Shown: positions 18,418 to 25,749 of the stretch, one piece after another
Layout: every line of letters starts with the position of its first letter
Numbering within the stretch: the first letter of the stretch is position 1
Source: CAZEDM01 sp964511075
Lineage (GTDB): Bacteria; Zixibacteria; MSB-5A5; RBG-16-43-9
DNA: 64,000 nt
Assembly: GCA_964511075.1 (NCBI GenBank)
Contig: CAZEDM010000003.1
Coordinates: forward strand, 62,001-126,000
Reading direction: 5' to 3'
Program-made: the position numbers and the translations under genes
The notes under the pieces: model-generated
The model's input: the letters and a program-made list of their open reading frames with translations, nothing else
Database searches by the model: none
Told to the model about the DNA's origin: nothing

Positions 18418-18447
18418 TTAAAAGAGTGGGACAACCCACTCTTTTAA
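18418..18447. terminator. Strong hairpin terminator between proS and rimP
   Basis: A perfect inverted repeat with 13-bp arms (TTAAAAGAGTGGG and CCCACTCTTTTAA) and a four-base ACAA loop. The A/T-rich arm ends act as a U tract in either direction. It lies 37 bases past the proS stop, so it most likely ends proS transcription before the rimP operon. Confidence 0.75.
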
Positions 18448-18484
18448 AAATATAAATAACCCTGAATTAAAAAGCAACAGTTTT

Positions 18485-20209
18485 TTAAGCCTTTTCCTGC
18501 TCCTTCAATATCCTGGAAATTCCCTCGTAGACCTCATCTTTATTTAACAAGATCGTTTTATCCTTTCCCCTGATTCCCAGCTCAATTTTGTTCTCCTTCA
18601 GGCTTCTTTCGCCAATGGTCATCCTCAAGGGTATTCCGATGAGATCTGCATCCTTGAACTTGACTCCCGCCCTCTCGTTTCTGTCATCCAGAAGAACTTC
18701 GAGTTCACTGCTCAGCGCCTCGTAGATCTGAGAGGCTGCCTCTTTCTGTTTTTCATCCTGAATATTTACCGGCACTATCTCCACCGAGTAGGGTGCAATC
18801 GGCACCGGCCAGATAATTCCCGCCTGGTCGTGAAATTTCTCCACTGCCGCCTGGGCGGTCCTGGTTATTCCTACACCGTAGGAGCCCATGATCATTAATT
18901 TCTCCTGACCGTCCTCGTCAACGAAGGTTGCGTTCAGGGCCTGGCTGTATTTGGTGCCCAGCATAAAGGTGTTGCCCACCTCTATGCCTTTTGCAGTATT
19001 CAACCTCCCCCGGTGACATTGGGGACAGAACTCACCCGGGGTCGCATTCTTAAGATCCGCAACCAGATCCAGCTTGAAATCACGGTCAAGATTAACCTCT
19101 ATCAGGTGATAGCCATCCTCGTTTGCCCCGGTCACGAAATTGGTCATAGAGGTAAGCTCATTATCGCCAATCAGCCTTATGTTTTTTAAACCTACAGGAC
19201 CGGCATATCCTACCTGTGCGCCGGTGATCTTCTGAACGGTCAGGGGGTCAGCCATCTCCAGGTTTATGGCTTTCAGATTATTCTGGAGCTTGGTCTGGTT
19301 GATCTGCCTGTCGCCCCGAATCAAGACGGCTATCACTTCCTCGTCCGCTTTATATAATAAGGTTTTAACCAGTTTCCTGGCAGGCACGTTCAGAAATCCG
19401 GTAACCTCCTCCACGGTTTTCATATTGGGGGTGGCTACTTTCTTCAAAGGTCTCTTTGTCTCTTCGTCTGGTTGTACCGGAGGCTCAGCTGAGGTGGCTT
19501 TTTCGATATTGGAGGCATAGTCGCAGTTGTCGCAGAAGAAGATTATGTTCTCGCCACCTTCGGTATTCACTATCACCATAAACTCATGTGCCCCCTTTCC
19601 TCCCATAGCTCCGGTATCAGACTCCACCATTTTGGCATCCAGTCCGCACCTTCTGAAAATCCTGAAATAGGCATCGATCATCTTCTGGTAGCTTTTTTTG
19701 AAACTCTCCTCGTTGGCATCAAAGGAATAGGCATCCTTCATTATAAACTCACGCGATCTCATCAGCCCAAACCTGGGCCGGATCTCGTCCCTGAACTTGG
19801 TCTGGATCTGGTAGAGATTTAAAGGCAGCTGGCGGTAAGACCTGATCTCGCCTCTCACCAGGGAGGTCACTACCTCCTCGTGCGTTCCTCCCAGAGCCAG
19901 GTCCCTCAGGTGACGGTCTTTCATCTTCATCAGGTCCTTGCCCCACCTCTCCCATCTGCCTGTAGCCTGCCAGAGCTCAGCCGGCTGGAGAACAGGCATC
20001 AGAACCTCCTGGGCGCCTGCCCGGTTCATCTCCTCCCTGACTATACGGGAAACCTTCAAAAGGACCCTCTGCATCAGTGGAAGGTAGTTATATACGCCCG
20101 CAGCTAATTTCCGTATGTATCCAGCCCGCACTAAAAGCTTGTGCGAGACAATCTCCGCCTCGGCTGGATCATCCCGCAAGGTGGGAATATAGGTTTCAGA
20201 CCATTTCAC
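18485..20209 (-). CDS. proS: Prolyl-tRNA synthetase, bacterial type
   Basis: Class II synthetase that charges tRNA-Pro. The 574-residue length and the insertion (editing, YbaK-like) domain at about residues 225-395 (KLVKTLLYKADEEVIAVLIRGD) identify the long bacterial form. Class II motifs are visible: motif 2 near TKFRDEIRPRFGLMRSREF and motif 3 in the GSYGVGITRTAQA stretch. The C-terminal anticodon domain has ERAGVKFKDADLIGIPLR. It is a single-gene unit bounded by tRNA-Arg upstream and the terminator at 18418-18447 downstream. Confidence 0.97.
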   Translation of the reverse strand: MKWSETYIPTLRDDPAEAEIVSHKLLVRAGYIRKLAAGVYNYLPLMQRVLLKVSRIVREEMNRAGAQEVLMPVLQPAELWQATGRWERWGKDLMKMKDRHLRDLALGGTHEEVVTSLVRGEIRSYRQLPLNLYQIQTKFRDEIRPRFGLMRSREFIMKDAYSFDANEESFKKSYQKMIDAYFRIFRRCGLDAKMVESDTGAMGGKGAHEFMVIVNTEGGENIIFFCDNCDYASNIEKATSAEPPVQPDEETKRPLKKVATPNMKTVEEVTGFLNVPARKLVKTLLYKADEEVIAVLIRGDRQINQTKLQNNLKAINLEMADPLTVQKITGAQVGYAGPVGLKNIRLIGDNELTSMTNFVTGANEDGYHLIEVNLDRDFKLDLVADLKNATPGEFCPQCHRGRLNTAKGIEVGNTFMLGTKYSQALNATFVDEDGQEKLMIMGSYGVGITRTAQAAVEKFHDQAGIIWPVPIAPYSVEIVPVNIQDEKQKEAASQIYEALSSELEVLLDDRNERAGVKFKDADLIGIPLRMTIGERSLKENKIELGIRGKDKTILLNKDEVYEGISRILKEQEKA

Positions 20210-20284
20210 TGTTCACCATTCTTCTCTAATTTTTTTATTGTTTTTTTTAATCACTAATCACTATTCACTGATCACTGTATTTTT

Positions 20285-20357
20285 TACCCCTGACCCGACT
20301 CGAACGGGTGCTCGCGGCTCCGGAGGCCGCTGCTCTATCCAACTGAGCTACAGGGGC
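20285..20357 (-). tRNA. tRNA-Arg (anticodon CCG)
   Basis: The minus strand folds into a full cloverleaf. The acceptor stem is GCCCCTG with CAGGGGT, ending in a G-U pair. The D arm is GCTC/GAGC, the anticodon stem GCGGC/GCCGC with loop CTCCGGA, and the T arm ACCCG-TTCGAGT-CGGGT. The anticodon CCG reads CGG (Arg), and the discriminator is A. The 3' CCA is not encoded. Confidence 0.96.
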
Positions 20358-20400
20358 AAGATAGCCTAAAGGCAAAATCTAAAGTCTAAAAACAAAAAAA

Positions 20401-20886
20401 TTATGCGATGTAAACGACCTTTCCATAGATTCTTTTCTCTACCACCTGAAGGATTCCGTAACTTTTCTTCCAGGAGGGAAAGTTGCCAGCTAAACTCCCG
20501 GGGTTGAAAAGCAAGGTATTCCCCTGCGTTAGATTATAAGGAGAATGGGAGTGGCCAAAAACTATCACGTCCAAATAATCATCGAATTCCTTAGGTACTC
20601 TTTCCACCAGACCGAAAGGAGAGCCGGACCCGTGGATCAAGCCGATTCTAAATCCGAAAAGCTCTAACAGCCTCTTGGCTGGGAGAAGTTCTCTTATCTC
20701 AGGATGATCCATATTGCCGCAGACGGCATAAAGGGTGGCTAAGTCACTTAATTTTCTGCAAACTTCAATTTCCGTGAAATCACCAGCGTGCAGGATTATG
20801 TCATCCTTTTTTACCTTCTCCACAAACTCCCCGGGAAGCCGGGAAGCTCTTTCCGGGATATGGGTATCTGAGATGACATAGATCAT
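20401..20886 (-). CDS. YfcE/MJ0936-type metallophosphodiesterase
   Basis: Small calcineurin-like phosphoesterase of 161 residues. The metal-binding motifs are in order: SDTHIPE (residue 6), HAGDFTE (residue 33), CGNMDHPE (about 56), IHGSG (about 84) and GHSHSP (about 111). Members hydrolyse phosphodiesters such as bis-pNPP or cyclic nucleotides in vitro; the natural substrate is usually unknown. Its ATG overlaps the stop of the upstream 31-residue ribosomal-type gene (TAATG), so the two are translationally coupled. Confidence 0.9.
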   Translation of the reverse strand: MIYVISDTHIPERASRLPGEFVEKVKKDDIILHAGDFTEIEVCRKLSDLATLYAVCGNMDHPEIRELLPAKRLLELFGFRIGLIHGSGSPFGLVERVPKEFDDYLDVIVFGHSHSPYNLTQGNTLLFNPGSLAGNFPSWKKSYGILQVVEKRIYGKVVYIA

Positions 20887-20981
20887 TATCTGAGTTTCTT
20901 CTTATGTCTATCCCTTCTTAGTCTTTTCTTCCTCTTATGGGTTTTTATCTTATGTCTTTTCTTTTTTCTCCCACAGGGCAT
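20886..20981 (-). CDS. COX24/AURKAIP1-type small basic ribosomal protein (bS22/mS38-like)
   Basis: A 31-residue ORF, MPCGRKKKRHKIKTHKRKKR followed by LRRDRHKKKLR. More than half of the residues are Lys, Arg or His. The K-K-R-x-K/H-K-x-x-x-H-K-x-K-K-R-x-R-x-x-R pattern is that of the AURKAIP1/COX24 C-terminal domain. That family includes mitochondrial mS38 and the actinobacterial ribosomal protein bS22, and similar short proteins occur in Bacteroidetes. GAGGAG lies ten bases before the ATG. The stop overlaps the next start (TAATG). It sits between HU and the phosphodiesterase gene. A ribosomal role is inferred from family resemblance. Confidence 0.8.
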   Translation of the reverse strand: MPCGRKKKRHKIKTHKRKKRLRRDRHKKKLR

Positions 20982-20995
20982 ATAAATCTAGCTCC

Positions 20996-21283
20996 TCAAC
21001 TGGGGTTTTGTTGAATTATAAGCTCCTTGAACTCGTTCGAGGGCTTGAAAACAGGAACCTTTCTGTCCGGGACCGGAACCTCTTCACCCGTCCTGGGATT
21101 GCGGGCTTTCCTGGCTTTACGGGCTTTGATCTTGAAGGTTCCGAATCCGCGTATCTCTATATTCTTGCCCTCCTTCATGGCATCCTTTACCGCATTCAGA
21201 AAGCCATCCACTATCACTGCCACATCCGTGCGGGTTAAACCCGTTTTCTCAGCTATCTTTTCGACCAAATCGGCTTTGGTCAT
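20996..21283 (-). CDS. HU/IHF-family DNA-binding protein
   Basis: Nucleoid-associated histone-like protein of 95 residues. It has the helical dimerisation half (MTKADLVEKIAEKTGLTRTD) and the beta-arm region GFGTFKIKARKARKARNPRTG with the conserved NPRTG tip, then KPSNEFKELI. It binds DNA non-specifically as a dimer and bends it. HU and IHF subunits cannot be separated on sequence alone here. A good Shine-Dalgarno AGGAGG precedes the ATG. Confidence 0.95.
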   Translation of the reverse strand: MTKADLVEKIAEKTGLTRTDVAVIVDGFLNAVKDAMKEGKNIEIRGFGTFKIKARKARKARNPRTGEEVPVPDRKVPVFKPSNEFKELIIQQNPS

Positions 21284-21309
21284 CTTACACCTCCTTTTGA
21301 ATTTTTCTG

Positions 21310-21522
21310 TTAGTTACAACTGTCACATTTTTTGGAACTGCAGCCGGAACAGGAGGAGGCACCTGAGGAGACGAATTTGCCCTTGCTGGAAAAACCGAAA
21401 ACCGAGAAGATCCTCTCTACCTCTCCCCCGCAGTCGGGACAGGAGACCTCCGCCTGGTTATTTAAAATCAAAAGCTCAAATCTGTTATTGCATTTCCGGC
21501 AAATGTATTCGAATATGGGCAT
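21310..21522 (-). CDS. FmdB-type zinc-ribbon protein
   Basis: Short regulatory-type protein (70 residues) with the FmdB start MPIFEYICRKCNNRFELL and a second CPDCGG knuckle, giving a four-cysteine zinc ribbon. The C-terminus is rich in Ser and Cys (SCSGCSSKKCDSCN), common in this family and possibly an extra metal site. The function of the family is not established despite the old 'regulatory protein' label. Confidence 0.88.
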   Translation of the reverse strand: MPIFEYICRKCNNRFELLILNNQAEVSCPDCGGEVERIFSVFGFSSKGKFVSSGASSCSGCSSKKCDSCN

Positions 21523-21561
21523 GTGTTCTAATTCCTGAGTTCCTATATATACCGATATAAG

Positions 21562-22458
21562 CTATTTGAAAATATACTGAAGCTTGGGCATAAGCTTTTC
21601 GTCCGCCCTGAAATCAGACAGGGATTTAATGCTCTTGGTCAGTAGGTCGAACAGCGTGACCTTTTTTGGTCCTTCCCGGATGGTCCTGGGGGTGCCTTCG
21701 ATACCGCCCATCTTCCCGGCAATCATTATGGCATCCTCCAGGTCGCCCAGCTCGTCCACCAGGCCTAACTCCTTTGCCTGCCTGCCGGTGAACACCCTTC
21801 CGTCAGCTAATTCCAAGATACGGTCCTGTGGAAGCCCGCGTCCCTCCACCACCGCATCCACGAACTGGTCATAGGTATCATCAATGACCGATTGAAGCAG
21901 TTCCTTTTCCTCCTGGGTCATGGGTCTGTTCCAGGTCCCCACCTCTTTCATCTCGCCTCTTTTTACCACCTCGAACCTTACACCCAATTTTCTGAAAAGC
22001 TCCTGCATCACCGGAAATTCAAAGATCACGCCAATGCTTCCGGTTAAGGTGCCGGGATTGGCAACGATGGTGTCAGCGGCACAGGCAACATAATAACCTC
22101 CGGAGGCGCCCAAGGACCTGAGCGAAGCCACCACCGCCTTACCCTCTTCCTTTGCCTTCAAAACTTCCTCATAGATCTCCTGAGACGGAACCACCGCACC
22201 TCCGGGGCTGTCAATGTCCAGCACTATGGAGGGGATGGAGCTGTCGCGGGAATATTTCTTAAGCTGTCTTATGACCTCATTCGAGCTGTTTATGGTGCCG
22301 TACACCTCGATGATGGCGACCTTTCTGCCAAAGCTGTAAAATTGAGCTCCGTCCTCCAGGTAAATCCCGGACAAACCGATCAAGAGGATGAAAAGGAAAA
22401 ACAAAAAGCTCAGGGCGATGATTATGCCTATTATGATATCAACTCTTCTTTTAGCCAC
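21562..22458 (-). CDS. sppA: Signal peptide peptidase SppA (short form)
   Basis: Membrane-anchored serine protease that degrades remnant signal peptides. The 298-residue protein has one N-terminal transmembrane helix (residues 8-31) and a single S49 domain, as in the short Bacillus-type form. The Ser nucleophile is likely in the SLGASGGYYVA segment (about residue 121) and the general-base Lys in VKRGEMKEVG (about residue 173), matching the Ser-Lys dyad. The active site faces the periplasmic side. Confidence 0.94.
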   Translation of the reverse strand: MAKRRVDIIIGIIIALSFLFFLFILLIGLSGIYLEDGAQFYSFGRKVAIIEVYGTINSSNEVIRQLKKYSRDSSIPSIVLDIDSPGGAVVPSQEIYEEVLKAKEEGKAVVASLRSLGASGGYYVACAADTIVANPGTLTGSIGVIFEFPVMQELFRKLGVRFEVVKRGEMKEVGTWNRPMTQEEKELLQSVIDDTYDQFVDAVVEGRGLPQDRILELADGRVFTGRQAKELGLVDELGDLEDAIMIAGKMGGIEGTPRTIREGPKKVTLFDLLTKSIKSLSDFRADEKLMPKLQYIFK

Positions 22459-22488
22459 TTAACCTCCATAAAAATCGAGCTAAAGAGT

Positions 22489-24483
22489 CTACCTGCTGGT
22501 AAAGATCTTGATCCTGTCGCCGACCCGGATGAAAGAGGGATCGGAAAGATTGTTCCACTCCAGGATTTTTTCCAAAGGAACCTGGAAAAACCGGGCGATG
22601 CTCCACAAGGTTTCTCCTCTTTTGACCTTATGCACCAAAAGCTCCTCCCAACTTTCGTGCTGATCTGTAGACGGGACTTTCAGCTTGTCTCCGATTTTTA
22701 TCAGATTCCCCCGCTGGATGCCGTTGATCTTTTTGAGAGTCAAGACATCGGTTTTGAACCTCTGGGCTATACTGGTCAGATTATCTCCTGGCCTTACCTT
22801 ATAGGTTTGAAAGATCTGCTCGGCAGGAACTTTTAACCTGTCTCCAACCCTTATCAATCTCCGGCGGTTAATGCCGTTTAACTTCTCAATTGAAGAAACG
22901 GTTGTTTTGAACCTCTTGGCAATCTCTATCAAGGTGTCGCCGGGCTTGACCTTATAAACCTGATAACTTCTGGTGTCTGAATTCCCGGAGGTCTGAACCC
23001 TGTTCCTGTAATCATCATCTTCTGAGACTTTCGCGGTCTTGTAACTTACATCGGAGCTAGTGTATCCGGGTATCTTGAGGTACTGTCCGGGATAGATCAA
23101 GCATCTTTTGGAAAGGGAATTTGCCTGGATGATGGTGAAAGCCGGAACCCCGTATTTTTTGGAGATGCCGGAGACGGTCTCCCCTTTTCTGACCTTATGC
23201 ATAGAATAGAGCTTTCTGGCCGGAAGCTCTGAGTATTTCTGTTCAAAAAGATCTTTTGTGCCCGGAGGAACTCTCAATTTATAGTCGGGATATTGGGGAG
23301 GGGTAACGTCCCTGAGTATCTCAGGATTTAACCCTCTTATATCCTCCACCGAGGCGCTCAGGATCTCGGCAATGGTCTTGAGATCGACCGGCTTATCCAC
23401 CGTTACCGTATCGAATATCAAAGGCTCCTCATAATCTATCTCGAACCCGTATTTTTCCGGGTCCTTGGCGATGATAGTTGCTGCCATATACAGTGGCACG
23501 TAATCATAAGTCTGTTTTCTCAGGTTGAGCTCCCAGAAGTCGTTGGTTTTGCTTTTCCTGATCGCCCGGCCGAGACCTCCCTCGCCGCAGTTATAAGCAG
23601 CCAGCGCTAATTTCCAGCAGCCGAATTCATTATAGAGCTTGGAGAGATAGTCGCAGGCCGCATAGGTGGATTTCACGAAGTCCCTTTTCTCGTCATACCA
23701 CCAGTTGTTTTTTAGACCGTAGATCTTTCCGGTGGAGGAGATGAACTGCCACATCCCAACTGCATTTGCCCAGGAGCGTGCCTTGGGGTTGTAGCCGCTT
23801 TCGATCAGGGGAAGGTAGGCCAAATCCAGGGGCATATTCTTCTCTTTCAAAATTTCCCTGACCAGCTCGATATATCTGCCCGATCTGGAGAGATATTGAA
23901 TAAAAGTCTCGCGGGCAACTGTCTGCAGGTAGAGGATGGCGTTCTCCACCCGCTGGTTCCATTCCACAGGCATATCGTAGATAGTAACCTCAGGAGCCTC
24001 GATCACCATTTTCACGGAGTCCCTTAAGATCTGGAAATTTTCGATGTCCCCGAATTTCTGCAGGAAAGCGGAGATCGAGCTTTCGTCGTCCAGCACACCC
24101 AGTGAGAGAAGGGTTGTCTTATAGTCCGAGGCGATCTCCTTCAGTAACCGGTTATATTTGCCTATGTTTTTCGAATGTATCTTATCGTCCAGGTTCAGGT
24201 TGGCTAAGATATCCAGGGCTTGTTCAAAATTGGACTGCGCCCTTTCCCATTCGCCGTTCTGATTGGCCTCCACTCCCAGCGCATAATAACTCTCTGCCTC
24301 CCTTAGCTCTTCGGAGATCAGCTTCTCGTATATTGCGGTAGAATCTGCAGAGGTGATAATCTCAGGCTCAGGCTCGGCAGGATATTCCTCGGGTATCTGG
24401 GGCTTTACCAGCTCCCTGGAACAGCCGGTTAAAAGCAAGGCAAAGATTATAAATATTAGTGCCTGATTTAATAACTTTTTCAT
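22489..24483 (-). CDS. Membrane-bound lytic transglycosylase with LysM repeats (MltD-like lipoprotein)
   Basis: Peptidoglycan-cleaving enzyme of the GH23/SLT family. The frame opens at 24576, but the ATG at 24483 (GGGAGA upstream) starts a lipoprotein signal peptide with lipobox LTGC, so it is the real start and gives about 664 residues. In order there is a tetratricopeptide-like helical region, an SLT domain with the catalytic Glu in LPLIESGYNP, then AVGMWQFISSTG and LALAAYNCGEGG. Four LysM domains follow, each opening like HKVRKGETVSGISKKYGVP. The architecture matches MltD. It likely acts in the periplasm, anchored to a membrane by its lipid. Confidence 0.93.
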   Translation of the reverse strand: MKKLLNQALIFIIFALLLTGCSRELVKPQIPEEYPAEPEPEIITSADSTAIYEKLISEELREAESYYALGVEANQNGEWERAQSNFEQALDILANLNLDDKIHSKNIGKYNRLLKEIASDYKTTLLSLGVLDDESSISAFLQKFGDIENFQILRDSVKMVIEAPEVTIYDMPVEWNQRVENAILYLQTVARETFIQYLSRSGRYIELVREILKEKNMPLDLAYLPLIESGYNPKARSWANAVGMWQFISSTGKIYGLKNNWWYDEKRDFVKSTYAACDYLSKLYNEFGCWKLALAAYNCGEGGLGRAIRKSKTNDFWELNLRKQTYDYVPLYMAATIIAKDPEKYGFEIDYEEPLIFDTVTVDKPVDLKTIAEILSASVEDIRGLNPEILRDVTPPQYPDYKLRVPPGTKDLFEQKYSELPARKLYSMHKVRKGETVSGISKKYGVPAFTIIQANSLSKRCLIYPGQYLKIPGYTSSDVSYKTAKVSEDDDYRNRVQTSGNSDTRSYQVYKVKPGDTLIEIAKRFKTTVSSIEKLNGINRRRLIRVGDRLKVPAEQIFQTYKVRPGDNLTSIAQRFKTDVLTLKKINGIQRGNLIKIGDKLKVPSTDQHESWEELLVHKVKRGETLWSIARFFQVPLEKILEWNNLSDPSFIRVGDRIKIFTSR

Positions 24484-24562
24484 ATTTCGGTCTCCCTTTT
24501 TTCTAACTCCTTGATATATAAACCAATACATAAATCTTGTCAAGTTATTTTTGATTTTTTTA

Positions 24563-25483
24563 TTAATTTTGAGCAAAAAAGGTCTTCAAAATCTCTTTCT
24601 CCAGAACTGTTTTCTCAGCCTCAATCCAGATAATTCCCTCTTCTTTTTTGAACCAGGTAAGCTGCCTTTTGGCAAAATGCCTGGTATTAAGTTTTATTTT
24701 TTGTTTTGCCTCATCCAGACTTACCTCTCCTTTAAGATACTGAAAAATCTCCTTATAGCCAAAGGTTCTCATAGGAATTAAGGATGTGTCATACCCTCTT
24801 ATCTTTAAACTTTTGACCTCATCCACAAGTCCCGAGCAAATCATTGACTCTACTCTCTGGTCGATTCTCCGATACAATTTTTCGCGTTCTAACTCAAGCC
24901 CGATCTTGATAAATTCAAACTCCTTTGAAGGATACTCTCCTTTTTTCTGTAACTCTGAAATCTTCTGTCCGCTAAGCTCGTATACTTCCAAAGCCCTGAT
25001 TAATCTCACCAGGTTATACGGTCCGATCTTCTCAGCTGCCTCAGGGTCTTTTTCCTTCAACTCCAGATAAAGCAATTCAGTACCTAATTTCTCAGCCTTC
25101 TTTTTAAGTTCCCGTCTTAAATTTTCATCCCTTCCCGGACCTTTGAAAAATCCTTTGAACAAGGCCCTCAGATAAAGTCCAGAGCCACCCACTATCAAAG
25201 GCTCCTTGCCTCTGGAAAGTATCTCTTTAATTGCCCTCCTGGCTCTGGCAGAGTAATCCGCAGCAGAAAAATACTCGTCAGGATCGACTATGTCGATCAG
25301 ATGATGAGGTATTCTTTTTCTTTCATCCTGACCCGGCTTGGCAGTTCCGATATCCATATATTTGTATATCTGGCGCGAGTCTGCCGAGATGATCTCTCCA
25401 TTTATTTTATCGGCAATTTCAAGGGAGACTTTGGTTTTGCCCGATGCCGTGGGCCCTAAAATTGCAAGGATTTTTTTGAGCAT
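24563..25483 (-). CDS. miaA: tRNA dimethylallyltransferase
   Basis: Adds dimethylallyl to N6 of A37 in tRNAs that read UNN codons. The 306-residue protein has the P-loop GPTASGKTKVSLEIA near residue 9, the SADSRQIYKYMDIGTAKP motif, the HHLIDIVDPDEYFSAADY motif, and the C-terminal RHFAKRQLTWFKKEE signature. It is commonly next to mutL, as here, although a repeat-filled gap of 266 bases separates them. Confidence 0.96.
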   Translation of the reverse strand: MLKKILAILGPTASGKTKVSLEIADKINGEIISADSRQIYKYMDIGTAKPGQDERKRIPHHLIDIVDPDEYFSAADYSARARRAIKEILSRGKEPLIVGGSGLYLRALFKGFFKGPGRDENLRRELKKKAEKLGTELLYLELKEKDPEAAEKIGPYNLVRLIRALEVYELSGQKISELQKKGEYPSKEFEFIKIGLELEREKLYRRIDQRVESMICSGLVDEVKSLKIRGYDTSLIPMRTFGYKEIFQYLKGEVSLDEAKQKIKLNTRHFAKRQLTWFKKEEGIIWIEAEKTVLEKEILKTFFAQN

Positions 25484-25572
25484 ATTTAAAAAAACGCAGG
25501 GTCAAACCCGTACGTTTGCTTTTTTCTGGGATGATACACAGGTCAACCCCTAAAGTCATTGGTTTAGGATAG

Positions 25573-25738
25573 GTCAGACATTCCTGTTTGACAATGGAGA
25601 ACAGACAAGAATGTCTGTTCTACCAAATTATGTCTAAGTTCTAAATGGAAACCTGAAGGTTTCCGCTACACTGCTTACGGAGATAAATCTGGAGTATAAA
25701 GCCTTAGCTTTACCGGCAAACCTGAAGATTTGCACTCC
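25573..25738. repeat. Cluster of palindromic repeats between mutL and miaA
   Basis: Four different palindromic elements lie side by side: GTCAGACA-TTCC-TGTTTGAC (25573-25592), a GAACAGACA/TGTCTGTTC hairpin (25599-25620), GGAAACCT-GA-AGGTTTCC (25647-25664), and an inverted copy of the 142-191 element (25691-25738). The same motifs recur at 27662-27897 and 28865-28984. No gene is visible in 25484-25749. Confidence 0.75.
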
Positions 25739-25749
25739 AATATAAATCT

